From contig JAFTSQ010000022.1 in the NCBI GenBank assembly GCA_017467205.1, positions 1 through 64,000 of the forward strand: a DNA stretch of 64,000 bases, read 5' to 3'. The notes beneath the pieces are model-generated. The model ran no database searches, was not told the origin of the DNA, and saw nothing but the letters and a program-made list of their open reading frames with translations. This document shows, piece by piece, positions 6,105 through 15,010 of this stretch (the stretch's first letter is position 1; every line of letters starts with the position of its first letter). The position numbers were made by a program, and so were the translations under genes. The DNA comes from Clostridia bacterium. Lineage in GTDB: Bacteria; Bacillota_A; Clostridia; Oscillospirales; CAG-272.

Positions 6105-6644
6105 TTGAAATTCTTGAATATATTTCGCCACACAAATCTGATTTTCAGACACAAGTGGCGTGTGTTTATAAACTGTGCAAAGTGCGGAATTTTGTGGCGC
6201 GGGATAGTTCACGACCTATCGAAATTCTCACCCGAGGAGTTTTTCGAGAGCGTGAGGTTTTATCAGGGCAACCGCTCGCCTATCGGCGTTTGCCGCCGCG
6301 AAACAGGTTATAGCCGCGCCTGGCTTCACCACAAGGGGCGCAACAAGCATCACATCGAATACTGGACTGACCCAGACTGCGCAGTCCAGCCGCTTATGCC
6401 CTACAAATACGCGGTTGAGTGCATTTGCGACAAGCTTGCCGCGACGCATACCTATCTTGGAAAGAACTACGACCGAACAAAGCCGTTTGAGCATTGGGAG
6501 CGATACGGAAATAAGGTCCTCGGCAACCCAAAGACGATGCGCTTCGTTGAAGAGGTTTTTCGCGATATTGCAGAGCACGGCGATAAATTTGCACTTTCGA
6601 AGAAATATATGAAGCAAAAATACAAGGAAATTTGCGAAGAATAA
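6105..6644 (+). CDS. DUF5662 family protein
   Basis: A 179-residue protein. The start is TTG 6105, chosen because GGAG at 6093-6096 has ideal spacing to it; the nearby ATGs at 6097 and 6100 are out of frame. Residues ~35-85 carry HDLSKFSPEEF, GYSRAWLHHKGRNKHHIEYW, a His/Asp-rich pattern typical of DUF5662 and suggestive of an HD-like metal site. The family has no established function that I know; it is common in Clostridia and in some phages. The gene stands alone between a consensus promoter and a shared terminator, so it is probably well expressed, with initiation tempered by the TTG codon. Confidence 0.8.
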   Translation: MKFLNIFRHTNLIFRHKWRVFINCAKCGILWRGIVHDLSKFSPEEFFESVRFYQGNRSPIGVCRRETGYSRAWLHHKGRNKHHIEYWTDPDCAVQPLMPYKYAVECICDKLAATHTYLGKNYDRTKPFEHWERYGNKVLGNPKTMRFVEEVFRDIAEHGDKFALSKKYMKQKYKEICEE

Positions 6645-6675
6645 TGGCAGAGAATTTGCGTTCTCTGCCATTAGG
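6643..6675. terminator. Bidirectional terminator
   Basis: AATGGCAGAGAA and TTCTCTGCCATT form a strong stem between the convergent DUF5662 and M18 peptidase genes, overlapping the DUF5662 stop codon; plus-strand GTTTATTTT follows. Confidence 0.75.
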
Positions 6676-6676
6676 T

Positions 6677-7942
6677 TTATTTTACCAGCTTGATAGTATC
6701 TCCATCTGCAATGAAGGCAGTCGAGTAAAACTCGGTAAGGAAAGTTATCATAGAGTCGAGGTCTTGCGCTCCTGCGGTTTCGTTTGCCGAGTGCATTGCG
6801 AGCTGAGGCAGACCGATATCGACGGTGCGGACGGCGACCTTGGTATTGGATATCGAGCCGAGAGTTGAGCCGCCGGGCATATCTGCGCGGTTAGTGTAGG
6901 ACTGAAGAGTGACGCCTGCGCGCTCTGCAACTGTACGGAGAAGTGCGTCAGACACGGCGTCAGTCGTGTAGCGCTGATTTGCATTATACTTAACAACGAC
7001 GCCCCCGTTCAGACGAGGCGCGTTTTTGCTATCCGAGAGCTCGGGGTGGTTCGGGTGGATGGCGTGAGCGTTATCGGCGCTTATCATAAAGCTGTTATTT
7101 ATCATTGTGTCGTAGCTGTCGCCCGCGATTTTCTTGAGAGTTTGAAGAAGGAAATCGGATGCCGCGCCCTTCTTGGTTTCCGAGCCTACCTCCTCGTTAT
7201 CAAAGATTGCGAGGACGGGAATTGTGCTCGAGTCCTTGGCGCTCAAGTGTGCCTTGAGCGATGCAAAGGCGCAGCCGAGGTCATCGATTCTCGGGGCAAG
7301 AATATACTCATCCTCTGCACCAAACGTGCGACCCGTATCACGATTATAGAGGAAAAGGTCGTGAGAGAGGACGTCCTGCGGCTCGACTCCGAGCTTGCTG
7401 GCAACAAGCTCGACTATTCCCTTACCCTCCCCTTTGGTCATAAGCGGAAGAAGGTCGACTGCGGGGTTATATTTATATCCGTCGTTCACTGCGCGATTGA
7501 AGTGAATTGCGACGTTCGGAATAACGGCAAGGTCGCGTGCAATATCGACGTTTGCGATCCTCACGCCGCCGTCCGATTTGAGCACTACTCTTCCCGCAAC
7601 CGACAGGGGTCTATCAAACCAAGAGGAATAAATCATTCCGCCGTAACGCTCAACGTCGAGGGTGGTATATGCGCCGCGGCGCTCGCCCGACACCTTTACC
7701 TTAAGCGCGGGAGAATCCGAGTGCGACGCGACTATCGAAAAGCCCTTTGGCGACGCGGGAATATTGAAGGCTATTAGGGATGAGCCGTCCCTCACCGTAT
7801 AATACTTTCCGCTCGTGAGCGGTGCGTCCTCGCAAAGCTCGGTGTAGCCTGCCGCTGCGAGCGCCTCTTTTGCGGTACTTACCGCGTGGTAGGGCGAGGG
7901 GGATGCGGATATAAATTCAAAAAGCTCGGAAATATTGCTCAT
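6677..7942 (-). CDS. M18 family aminopeptidase
   Basis: A 421-residue cytosolic zinc aminopeptidase of the ApeB/aspartyl-aminopeptidase type, full length for the family. Expected metal and catalytic residues are visible: H74 and D76 in ASHSDSP, D220 in PRIDDLG, E250/E251 in DNEEVGS, D290 in SADNAHA and H384 in LAMHSANE; MPGGST (355-360) lies in the active-site loop. It removes N-terminal residues from peptides. The ATG at 7942 follows AAAGGA and a consensus promoter (8041-8013). It is transcribed divergently from pepD, and together with pepD and the M29 gene forms a peptide-degradation cluster. Residue-level substrate preference cannot be read from the sequence. Confidence 0.93.
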   Translation of the reverse strand: MSNISELFEFISASPSPYHAVSTAKEALAAAGYTELCEDAPLTSGKYYTVRDGSSLIAFNIPASPKGFSIVASHSDSPALKVKVSGERRGAYTTLDVERYGGMIYSSWFDRPLSVAGRVVLKSDGGVRIANVDIARDLAVIPNVAIHFNRAVNDGYKYNPAVDLLPLMTKGEGKGIVELVASKLGVEPQDVLSHDLFLYNRDTGRTFGAEDEYILAPRIDDLGCAFASLKAHLSAKDSSTIPVLAIFDNEEVGSETKKGAASDFLLQTLKKIAGDSYDTMINNSFMISADNAHAIHPNHPELSDSKNAPRLNGGVVVKYNANQRYTTDAVSDALLRTVAERAGVTLQSYTNRADMPGGSTLGSISNTKVAVRTVDIGLPQLAMHSANETAGAQDLDSMITFLTEFYSTAFIADGDTIKLVK

Positions 7943-8012
7943 AGCTGAAAAATCCTTTCAAAGCACGGGGAGTGCCACGGTATTTTGACGCATATGCGTT
8001 CATTATAGCTGT

Positions 8013-8041
8013 ATTTTACAATAAAAGATGCAAAATGTCAA
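8013..8041 (-). promoter_or_regulatory. Promoter of M18 aminopeptidase gene
   Basis: Reverse strand TTGACA (8041-8036), 17-nt spacer, TAAAAT (8018-8013). It is almost back-to-back with the pepD promoter, leaving only 9 bases between the two -35 boxes, so a regulator there would affect both. Confidence 0.75.
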
Positions 8042-8050
8042 CTTATACGC

Positions 8051-8079
8051 TTGAATTTTTCGTTCGTTTGTTGTAAAAT
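8051..8079 (+). promoter_or_regulatory. Promoter of pepD operon
   Basis: TTGAAT (8051-8056), 17-nt spacer, TAAAAT (8074-8079), followed by AAAGGAAT ahead of ATG 8113. Confidence 0.7.
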
Positions 8080-8112
8080 AGCATAAGTAATAGATTTACG
8101 AAAGGAATAAGT

Positions 8113-9537
8113 ATGATAAATTTATCCGATTACACGAGTGCTTCATCGGTTTTCGATTTCTTTCTTGAGCTGACGAGGATACCACGCCCGTCGGGCAGCT
8201 GTGGTGCGGTCGCAGATTATCTTGAGAATTTTGCAAAAAGCCGTGGGCTTTGGTACGAGCGAGATTCGCTTGGCAATCTTATAATCAGAAAGAGCGCAAC
8301 GGCAGGCTACGAAAGCCGCCCGACAGTAGTCTTTCAGGCTCACACCGATATGGTTGCTCAAAAGCTCCCGGGGCTTGATATAGATATGACGAAGAGCGGA
8401 GTGACGGTGCTTCGCGACGGTGATTTTCTCACCGCTGACGGCACGACGCTCGGAGCTGACGACGGAATCGGCGTGGCGTACGCTTTGGCGGTGCTCGACA
8501 GCACCGATATTCCCCACCCCGAATTTGAGGCTGTGTTTACAGTCGACGAGGAAACAGGTCTTTTCGGTGCTTCGGCGCTTAATGCCGACTCAGTGCGCGG
8601 CAGACTACTTATAAATATTGACTCGGACGCAGAGGGAATTTTCACCGTTGGATGCGCGGGCGGCGTTCGCGTTACGGGAAAATTCGACTTTGATTTAGAG
8701 AAATGCGACGGCGAGGCGCTTGAGCTTGAGGTTTCGGGGGCGCTCGGCGGTCACAGCGGCGTTGATATCGACAAGGGCCGCGCAAACGCATCAAAGCTCG
8801 CAATCGAGCTTATCTCGCGGCTCGAGGGCGTTCGCTTAATCGAGATTGCGGGCGGAAACATGGACAACGCGATCACGAGAAATTGTAAAGTTAAGTTTAC
8901 CTGCACAGGCGAAATATCCGACACGGTTGCCGCCTTCTACGAAGAAGTTAAGCTTAGGTATTCCGACACTGATCCGGATATCAAGCTAACCGTCAGCCCC
9001 ACCTCACACGAGGGCTGCTCCCTCTCGCTTTCCGACTCAAAGAGGGTTATTTCCCTTCTCTCTCAAATGCCCGACGGTATTATTGCAATGAGCGAGGATA
9101 TCAAGGGGCTTGTTGAAACCTCGCTGAACCTCGGTATGCTATCGCTTTCCGGCGAAAGCCTCACTCTCTCGTCTGCCCTTCGCTCCTCAAAGGACAAGGA
9201 AAAGGCGGCTCTCACAGAGCGCGTTTCGGCGCTTATTGAGGAGTTTGGCGGCGAGGCAACGCAGTACGGCGCGTATCCCGCTTGGGAATACAGACGCGAC
9301 TCGCACCTTCGCGACTGTATGTGCGAGGTCTTTCGCGATATGTACGGCGCTGACGCAACGGTTTTGACTATCCACGCGGGACTTGAATGCGGAATACTGT
9401 CAAACAAGCTTGAGGGGCTCGACTGCGTATCCATCGGCCCTGATGCATACGACATACACACAACCGAGGAGCGCCTCTCGATATCCTCGACGGCGAGGGT
9501 TTGGGAGTTCCTTAAAGAAGTACTCAAAAGAATTTAA
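8113..9537 (+). CDS. pepD: Aminoacyl-histidine dipeptidase (M20, PepD)
   Basis: A 474-residue cytosolic di-zinc dipeptidase; length and domain order fit PepD (Xaa-His dipeptidase). Metal ligands and catalytic residues are visible: H77 and D79 in AHTDMVAQK, D116 in TLGADDGIG, E146/E147 in TVDEETGL and a C-terminal DIHTTEER near residue 455. The middle third, including GALGGHSGVDI, is the dimerisation or lid domain. It hydrolyses dipeptides to free amino acids. The gene is followed after 21 nt by the M29 aminopeptidase, probably one operon. Unlike mgl or thrS there is no riboswitch-like leader. Confidence 0.93.
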   Translation: MINLSDYTSASSVFDFFLELTRIPRPSGSCGAVADYLENFAKSRGLWYERDSLGNLIIRKSATAGYESRPTVVFQAHTDMVAQKLPGLDIDMTKSGVTVLRDGDFLTADGTTLGADDGIGVAYALAVLDSTDIPHPEFEAVFTVDEETGLFGASALNADSVRGRLLINIDSDAEGIFTVGCAGGVRVTGKFDFDLEKCDGEALELEVSGALGGHSGVDIDKGRANASKLAIELISRLEGVRLIEIAGGNMDNAITRNCKVKFTCTGEISDTVAAFYEEVKLRYSDTDPDIKLTVSPTSHEGCSLSLSDSKRVISLLSQMPDGIIAMSEDIKGLVETSLNLGMLSLSGESLTLSSALRSSKDKEKAALTERVSALIEEFGGEATQYGAYPAWEYRRDSHLRDCMCEVFRDMYGADATVLTIHAGLECGILSNKLEGLDCVSIGPDAYDIHTTEERLSISSTARVWEFLKEVLKRI

Positions 9538-9558
9538 CAGAACGGAAGGACAAAAAAT

Positions 9559-10782
9559 ATGAACAAGACAAGACTCAAAAAATACGCAAATCTCATCGCA
9601 CGCGTCGGCGTTAACGTACAGCGCGGTCAGGAGGTCCTTATCAACGCCGACCTCGATCAGCCCGAATTCGTTAAGATGGTGGTTGAAGAGTGCTACAAGG
9701 CGGGGGCTAAGAAGGTAAGCGTTGACTGGGGATACCAGCCGCTCACAAAGCTTCACGTCAGATACTGCAAGGAGAGCGTTCTCGGCTCGCTTGACAAGTG
9801 GCAGATTGAAAAATGGGAGCATCAGGCAGAGGTTCTGCCCTGCAAGATTTATCTTATCTCCGAGGACCCGGACGGCCTCTCTGGAATCAATCAGAAAAAG
9901 TACGCAAAGAGCATGGCTATGCGCTCGAAGATAATCAAGCCGATAAGAAACAGGATGGAAAACCGCTATCAGTGGTGCATTGCGGCAGTTCCCGGCAAGG
10001 AATGGGCGAAGAAGGTATTTCCCGGTGAGAGAGCGAGCGTTGCTGTTGAGAAGCTCTGGGAGGCTATCCTCTCCACCTCTCGCGTAAACGACGACCCCGT
10101 CGCCGCTTGGAACGCGCACAACGCTGACCTTGCAAAAAGATGCGAATACCTCAATTCGCTCGGCATCAAGGAGCTTTACTACAAATCCGAAAACGGCACA
10201 GACTTCAGAGTCGGACTTCTGCCTAACGCAACCTTCTGCGCGGGCGGCGAAACTACCCTTTCGGGTCAGTATTTCAACCCCAACATTCCCTCCGAGGAGG
10301 CGTTCACCTCGCCTCGACGCGGAGACGCTGACGGTATCGTTTATTCCTCTCGCCCCCTCTCCTACGGCGGTCAGCTTATCGACAATTTCTGGATAAGATT
10401 CGAGGGCGGTCGCGCAGTTGAGGTCGGAGCGGAGAAGAACGAGGAGCTTCTTCGCGAGCTTATAGGTATGGACGAGGGTGCGGCGTACCTCGGTGAGTGC
10501 GCGCTCGTTCCCTATTCCTCACCGATACGCGAGTCGGGACTCCTCTTCTACAACACCCTCTTTGACGAAAACGCTGCCTGCCACCTCGCTCTCGGACGCG
10601 GATTTACCAACGTTATCCGCGACTACGACAAGTATACCGAGGAAGAGCTTCACAAGATGGGTATAAATGACTCGATAGTTCACGAGGACTTTATGATAGG
10701 CACGAAGGATCTCTCTATTACAGCAGTTACCGAGAGCGGCGAGCGAGTTGAGATTTTTAAGGACGGAAACTGGAATTTCTGA
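9559..10782 (+). CDS. M29 family aminopeptidase (AmpS/PepS-like)
   Basis: A 407-residue metal-dependent aminopeptidase of the thermophilic aminopeptidase family. GGAAGGA at 9543-9549 precedes ATG 9559. The C-terminal half carries the family pattern: ECALVPYSSPI, NTLFDENAACHLALGRGF and NDSIVHEDFMIGT, containing the Glu, His and Asp residues that hold the two metals. The N-terminal domain begins with the usual KYANLIARVGVNVQRGQEVLIN. It likely works with PepD and the M18 enzyme to finish peptide breakdown, with glnN just downstream handling ammonium. Family assignment is firm; substrate range is not. Confidence 0.92.
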   Translation: MNKTRLKKYANLIARVGVNVQRGQEVLINADLDQPEFVKMVVEECYKAGAKKVSVDWGYQPLTKLHVRYCKESVLGSLDKWQIEKWEHQAEVLPCKIYLISEDPDGLSGINQKKYAKSMAMRSKIIKPIRNRMENRYQWCIAAVPGKEWAKKVFPGERASVAVEKLWEAILSTSRVNDDPVAAWNAHNADLAKRCEYLNSLGIKELYYKSENGTDFRVGLLPNATFCAGGETTLSGQYFNPNIPSEEAFTSPRRGDADGIVYSSRPLSYGGQLIDNFWIRFEGGRAVEVGAEKNEELLRELIGMDEGAAYLGECALVPYSSPIRESGLLFYNTLFDENAACHLALGRGFTNVIRDYDKYTEEELHKMGINDSIVHEDFMIGTKDLSITAVTESGERVEIFKDGNWNF

Positions 10783-10821
10783 TTATCTTCCCCCTCACGC
10801 GAGCGAATTTATCAAAATCTA

Positions 10822-10850
10822 TTGACAAATACGACAAAATAATATAAAAT
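10822..10850 (+). promoter_or_regulatory. Promoter of glnN
   Basis: TTGACA (10822-10827), 17-nt spacer, TAAAAT (10845-10850), with an overlapping TATAAA. Transcription would start just before or at the leader hairpin. Confidence 0.7.
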
Positions 10851-10856
10851 TTTATA

Positions 10857-10904
10857 GCGGTAGTGACGTTGACGAGCGTTCCGTCACTATCGCTTTTCAT
10901 TTTC
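10857..10904 (+). promoter_or_regulatory. Terminator-like hairpin in glnN leader
   Basis: GCGGTAGTGACG and CGTCACTATCGC form a 12-bp stem (one G-U) with a 13-nt loop, followed by TTTTCATTTTC. It sits between the promoter and the ribosome binding site, so it resembles an attenuator. Clostridial glutamine synthetase genes are in some species controlled by antitermination (for example ANTAR-domain regulators); that link here is inference. No alternative antiterminator fold is obvious by eye. Confidence 0.55.
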
Positions 10905-10934
10905 ACGGCTTTATTATCACTCAAGGAGTTCTTT

Positions 10935-13031
10935 ATGCATACTGAAAACTTGACAGAATATTTCGGCTCTATGGTGTTCGGCGACGCGGTTATGAAGGAG
11001 CGCTTGCCAGAGGACACCTATAATATGATGCAAAGAGTCATCAGGACGGGAAAGCGCCTTGATATGCAGACGGCAGAGGTAGTTGCCGCCGCTATGAAGG
11101 ACTGGGCTATCGAGAAGGGGGCTACCCACTATACCCACTGGTTCCAGCCGATGACGAGCGTTACCGCCGAAAAGCACGACGGCTTTATTTCCCCAACGCG
11201 CGACGGTCAGGTTATAATGGACTTCCGCGGAAGTGCGCTCATTCACGGTGAGTCGGACGCGTCCTCCTTCCCGAACGGAGGTCTGCGCGCGACCTTTGAG
11301 GCGCGCGGATACACCGCGTGGGACCCCACCTCCTACGCATTCATTAAGGAAAAGACGCTTTACATACCCACAGCCTTCTGCTCCTACGGCGGCGAGGCAC
11401 TTGACAAAAGGACACCTCTTCTTCGTTCGACCGAGGCTATCAACCGCGAGGCGCTGAGAGTTCTTCGCCTTTTCGGACACGACGAGGTAAGCTCGGTTCG
11501 CGCGACGGTCGGTCCTGAGCAGGAATACTTCCTCATTGACGAGTCGCTTTACTCTAAAAGACCGGATTTAGTATACACGGGTAGGACTCTCTTCGGTGCG
11601 AGAGCGCCCAAGGGTCAGGAGCTTGACGACCATTATTTCGGCACTATAAAGCCGAGGGTCAAGGCGTTTATGGACGAGCTCGACCGCGAGCTTTGGAAGC
11701 TCGGAGTTCTTGCAAAGACCGAGCACAACGAGGCAGCACCCGCACAGCACGAGCTTGCGCCGATATTCGCAACCGTCAATATTGCGACAGACCACAACCA
11801 GCTCACTATGGAGCTTATGCAGAAGATAGCGAGAAATCACGGCCTCGTTTGCCTGCTTGCCGAAAAGCCCTTTGAGGGAGTCAACGGCTCAGGCAAGCAC
11901 AACAACTGGTCGCTCTCGACCGACACCGGTGTTAACCTGCTTGAGCCGGGCGAAACGCCCTATCAGAACGCGCAGTTCTTACTCTTCCTCACGGCAGTTA
12001 TAAAGGCTACCGACGAGTATGCAGACCTCTTCAGAATATCGGTTGCTACCCCCGGTAACGACCACCGCCTTGGCGCTCACGAAGCACCCCCTGCGGTAGT
12101 TTCTATGTTTCTCGGTGACGACCTCAGCGGAGTTCTCGACGCTATTGAGAACGAGGACGAGTACAGCTCCAAGGACAAGGAAATGATGAAGATAGGCGTT
12201 CACGTTCTTCCAAAATTCCCGAAGGACTCGACCGACAGAAACAGGACCTCACCCTTTGCATTTACGGGTAACAAGTTCGAGTTCCGTATGCTCGGCTCGT
12301 CAAACTCGATAGCCGATGCGAATACAACGATAAACACTGCTGTGGCAAAGGTGCTCTCGGAGTTTGCAACCGAGCTTGAGGCTGCCGAGAACTTCACCAC
12401 TGCCCTGAACGACCTTATAAAGCGCACCATTCGCCGTCACAAGAGAATACTCTTCAACGGCAACGGCTACGGCGAGGAGTGGTACAAGGAAGCCGAGCGC
12501 CGCGGACTGCCGAATTACAAGACGACCCCCGACGCACTCGCGCACCTGCTTGATGAAAAGAACATCGAGCTCTTCACCTCGATGAAGGTCTTTAGCGCGA
12601 CAGAGCTTCGCGCGCGCCACGAAATTCTTGAGGAAAACTACGCGAAGATAATCAATATCGAGGCGCTCACTATGATTGAGATGCTCTCGCGCGACATTCT
12701 TCCTGCGGTAAGCGAGTACGCAAAGACGCTTTCTGACAGCCTTATCGCACAAAAGAACGCGCTCGGCGAGATGCCGATGTACGAGGAGAGGACGCTTCGC
12801 AAGATACTCTCGCTCAAGAACACCGTTTATAAGAAGCTTTCTTCACTTGAGGCATCATACGAAAAGGTAAGCGTTATTGCCGACCCGACGGAGCGCGCGG
12901 AGGCCTTCCGCGACCTCGTTATTCCGAAGATGGAGAAGGCGCGAGAGGCGACAGACGAGCTTGAAACGATGGTTTCGAGAGAGTGCTGGCCTTATCCCTC
13001 CTACGGAGAGCTTCTCTTCGGAGTAAGATAA
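10935..13031 (+). CDS. glnN: Type III glutamine synthetase
   Basis: A 698-residue protein, matching the ~700-residue GSIII length rather than the ~450 of GSI. It makes glutamine from glutamate, ammonium and ATP in the cytosol. ATG 10935 follows AAGGAG at 10923-10928; longer upstream in-frame codons cross the leader hairpin and are not used. Diagnostic GSIII stretches are THWFQPMT, VGPEQEYFLID, EHNEAAPAQHELAPIF, GVNGSGKHNNWS, and NDHRLGAHEAPPAV, which hold the metal, glutamate and ATP sites. The gene is monocistronic, behind an attenuator-like leader and ahead of a strong terminator. It follows three peptidases, so the region joins peptide use with nitrogen assimilation. Confidence 0.97.
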   Translation: MHTENLTEYFGSMVFGDAVMKERLPEDTYNMMQRVIRTGKRLDMQTAEVVAAAMKDWAIEKGATHYTHWFQPMTSVTAEKHDGFISPTRDGQVIMDFRGSALIHGESDASSFPNGGLRATFEARGYTAWDPTSYAFIKEKTLYIPTAFCSYGGEALDKRTPLLRSTEAINREALRVLRLFGHDEVSSVRATVGPEQEYFLIDESLYSKRPDLVYTGRTLFGARAPKGQELDDHYFGTIKPRVKAFMDELDRELWKLGVLAKTEHNEAAPAQHELAPIFATVNIATDHNQLTMELMQKIARNHGLVCLLAEKPFEGVNGSGKHNNWSLSTDTGVNLLEPGETPYQNAQFLLFLTAVIKATDEYADLFRISVATPGNDHRLGAHEAPPAVVSMFLGDDLSGVLDAIENEDEYSSKDKEMMKIGVHVLPKFPKDSTDRNRTSPFAFTGNKFEFRMLGSSNSIADANTTINTAVAKVLSEFATELEAAENFTTALNDLIKRTIRRHKRILFNGNGYGEEWYKEAERRGLPNYKTTPDALAHLLDEKNIELFTSMKVFSATELRARHEILEENYAKIINIEALTMIEMLSRDILPAVSEYAKTLSDSLIAQKNALGEMPMYEERTLRKILSLKNTVYKKLSSLEASYEKVSVIADPTERAEAFRDLVIPKMEKAREATDELETMVSRECWPYPSYGELLFGVR

Positions 13032-13032
13032 C

Positions 13033-13110
13033 AAGGCTGTCGTATTTAGGCATAACCGAAAACAAAATAGCGAAGTATAGATTTGCTCTGTACTTCGCTA
13101 TTTCTTTTTT
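13033..13110 (+). terminator. glnN terminator within dispersed repeat (copy A)
   Basis: AAATAGCGAAGTA (13065-13077) pairs with TACTTCGCTATTT (13091-13103), then CTTTTTT. The 30 bases before the stem (AGGCTGTC...CGAAAACAAAATAG) are shared with copy C at 44403-44474, and the stem and loop with copy B at 34691-34764, so this is a mobile or copied unit and not just a local terminator. Confidence 0.75.
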
Positions 13111-13243
13111 GGTATTTGATAATTGATTAAGGTTGAAAACCTACGGTTTTCTTCGATTTTATTTAGTATTTTGTTTTCTATCGCCGTTTCCTCGCTCGGT
13201 GTACACTCGTACACCTCTCACTCGTCAGCCGACGATTTCTGCT

Positions 13244-14848
13244 CTAAATCCGTTCGCCTCTGTGGCTGTTCTCATTAAGAATAAGCTTTTCTGCGCAGTG
13301 AATTCCGTCGACTGCCGAGGAAACTATGCCGCCCGAATAGCCCGCTCCCTCGCCTGCGGGGTAAAGCCCGCTTATACTCACCGACTCACAGCTATCGCTT
13401 CGAAGGATACGGACGGGAGAGGTTGAGCGGGTTTCAGCACCCGTCATTACCGCGTCGGGACAGAGATACCCCGGAAGCCAAGCGTCAAAATCACGAATAG
13501 CAAGCCGCAACGTTTCGCTTACCGCGCGCGGCAGATAGCGGTCTGCCTCGCAGAGCTCGTAGCCTATGGGATAGCTTGGCTTGACAGATCCGAGTGCGGT
13601 AGTTTTTCTGCCCTCGAGGAAGTCGGAGAGCTTTTGCACCGGTGCAAAGTAGGACGAGCCGCCCGCAGAGTACGCCGACCGCTCTATCATCCTCTGAAGC
13701 TCTATGCCCGCAAGCGGCGAGTTTGAGGGATAGTCAGCGGGAGTCATGGATACGAGAATAGCGGCGTTGGAGTTCTCGCCGTCGCGCGCGTGGAGGCTCA
13801 TACCGTTAGTTACGACACAGCCCTCCTCGGACGTTGCCGCAACCACACATCCGCCGGGGCACATACAAAAGCTATACGCGCTCCTGCCGACATCAAGGTG
13901 GCTGACGAGGTGATAGGACGCAGCTCCGAGCTCTTTTGGCGGCTCTTTACCGTGCATCAGCTCGTCGATATATTCCCTCTTATGCTCAAGGCGGACACCT
14001 ATTCCGAACGACTTTGCCTCCATAGGCGCGCCCTTTTTATAAAGCATATCAAAAACGTCCCTTGCACTGTGACCGGTTGCCAATATGACCGCACCCGTGT
14101 CGAGCTTTTCGTGTTTTCCATCCTTTATATACTCTACTCCCGTGACTCTGCTCTCGCTTACCGTTATATCCGTAAGCCGCGCGCCGAAGATAAAGCTTCC
14201 GCCGAGGGATATTATCCGCTCGCGAAGACACTTTACCGCCAAAGCGAGCTTATCGGTTCCGAGATGCGCACCCGAGTCGTACAAAATCTCCTCGGGAGCA
14301 CCGAGAGATACGAAGGTCGAGAGGACCTTATACTTATATGCGTCGAGCGAGCCGACCTTCAGCTTTCCGTCGGAAAACGTGCCTGCTCCGCCCTCGCCGA
14401 ATTGAATATTACATTCGGGGTCTAAAACCGAGAATTTTTCAAACGTCTTCACCTTCCGAACCCTCTCGTCGACCGAAAGGCCGCGTTCAAGAACGATAGG
14501 CGAAGCTCCCGACTCGGCAAGTCGAAGCGCGGCAAAGAGCCCCGCAGGGCCTGAGCCTACGACGACGGGAGAATAAGGGAGACTGCATTCAAGTTCAGGG
14601 AGTGTGAGGCTCTGGCAGGGTGACACCCGCTTTCGCATTTTAAGAAGCCCCGCCTCCCTTTCGGGAGAGAGTGAGAGCGCTACCGTCAGCTTGTATCTGA
14701 AATTGCTTTTATCCGAGCTGTCAAGCGTGCGCTTTAAGAGGCGAATTTCCGAAATTTCCTCAATCGACACGGGCAAGTGAGAGCAAACTGCCGTCCACAA
14801 TTCCTCCTCGGTATAACCTATACTAACCGTTATATCCGTCCGTATCAC
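13244..14848 (-). CDS. FAD-dependent oxidoreductase-like protein (COG2509 type)
   Basis: A 534-residue protein. The first ~90 residues are a small N-terminal domain (ISEIRLLKRTLDSSDKSNFRY). A Rossmann FAD-binding motif follows: VVVGSGPAGLFAALRLAE with ERG at the end of the second strand. Further family marks are CNIQFGEGGAGTFSDGKL, ATGHSARDVF, the CMCPGGCVV stretch with two close cysteines, and the C-terminal GLYPAGEGAGYSGGIVSSA. This is the uncharacterised dehydrogenase-like family widespread in Clostridia; substrate unknown. A consensus promoter (14924-14896) drives it divergently from mglB. The start at ATG 14848 gives the usual length. Confidence 0.88.
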   Translation of the reverse strand: MIRTDITVSIGYTEEELWTAVCSHLPVSIEEISEIRLLKRTLDSSDKSNFRYKLTVALSLSPEREAGLLKMRKRVSPCQSLTLPELECSLPYSPVVVGSGPAGLFAALRLAESGASPIVLERGLSVDERVRKVKTFEKFSVLDPECNIQFGEGGAGTFSDGKLKVGSLDAYKYKVLSTFVSLGAPEEILYDSGAHLGTDKLALAVKCLRERIISLGGSFIFGARLTDITVSESRVTGVEYIKDGKHEKLDTGAVILATGHSARDVFDMLYKKGAPMEAKSFGIGVRLEHKREYIDELMHGKEPPKELGAASYHLVSHLDVGRSAYSFCMCPGGCVVAATSEEGCVVTNGMSLHARDGENSNAAILVSMTPADYPSNSPLAGIELQRMIERSAYSAGGSSYFAPVQKLSDFLEGRKTTALGSVKPSYPIGYELCEADRYLPRAVSETLRLAIRDFDAWLPGYLCPDAVMTGAETRSTSPVRILRSDSCESVSISGLYPAGEGAGYSGGIVSSAVDGIHCAEKLILNENSHRGERI

Positions 14849-14895
14849 GCACTATCACCTCTTTTTCTTTCAAAATCCTTTATTTTTGCTAATTC

Positions 14896-14924
14896 AGTAT
14901 ACAACCTTTCGTCGAAAATGTCAA
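14896..14924 (-). promoter_or_regulatory. Promoter of FAD-dependent protein gene
   Basis: Reverse strand TTGACA (14924-14919), 17-nt spacer, TATACT (14901-14896). Confidence 0.8.
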
Positions 14925-15010
14925 GCGCGCTGATATGTATACCTTTTTGCAAAAGGGACAAAATAGACTCGTAAATTCGATGCGTTTTTTCTGAAAGGAA
15001 GATTTTTGCT

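Noticed and set aside
13244..14848. Mercuric or glutathione reductase
   Set aside because: The FAD motif is present, but the redox CxxxxC disulphide near the N-terminus is missing and the overall layout matches the uncharacterised COG2509 family.
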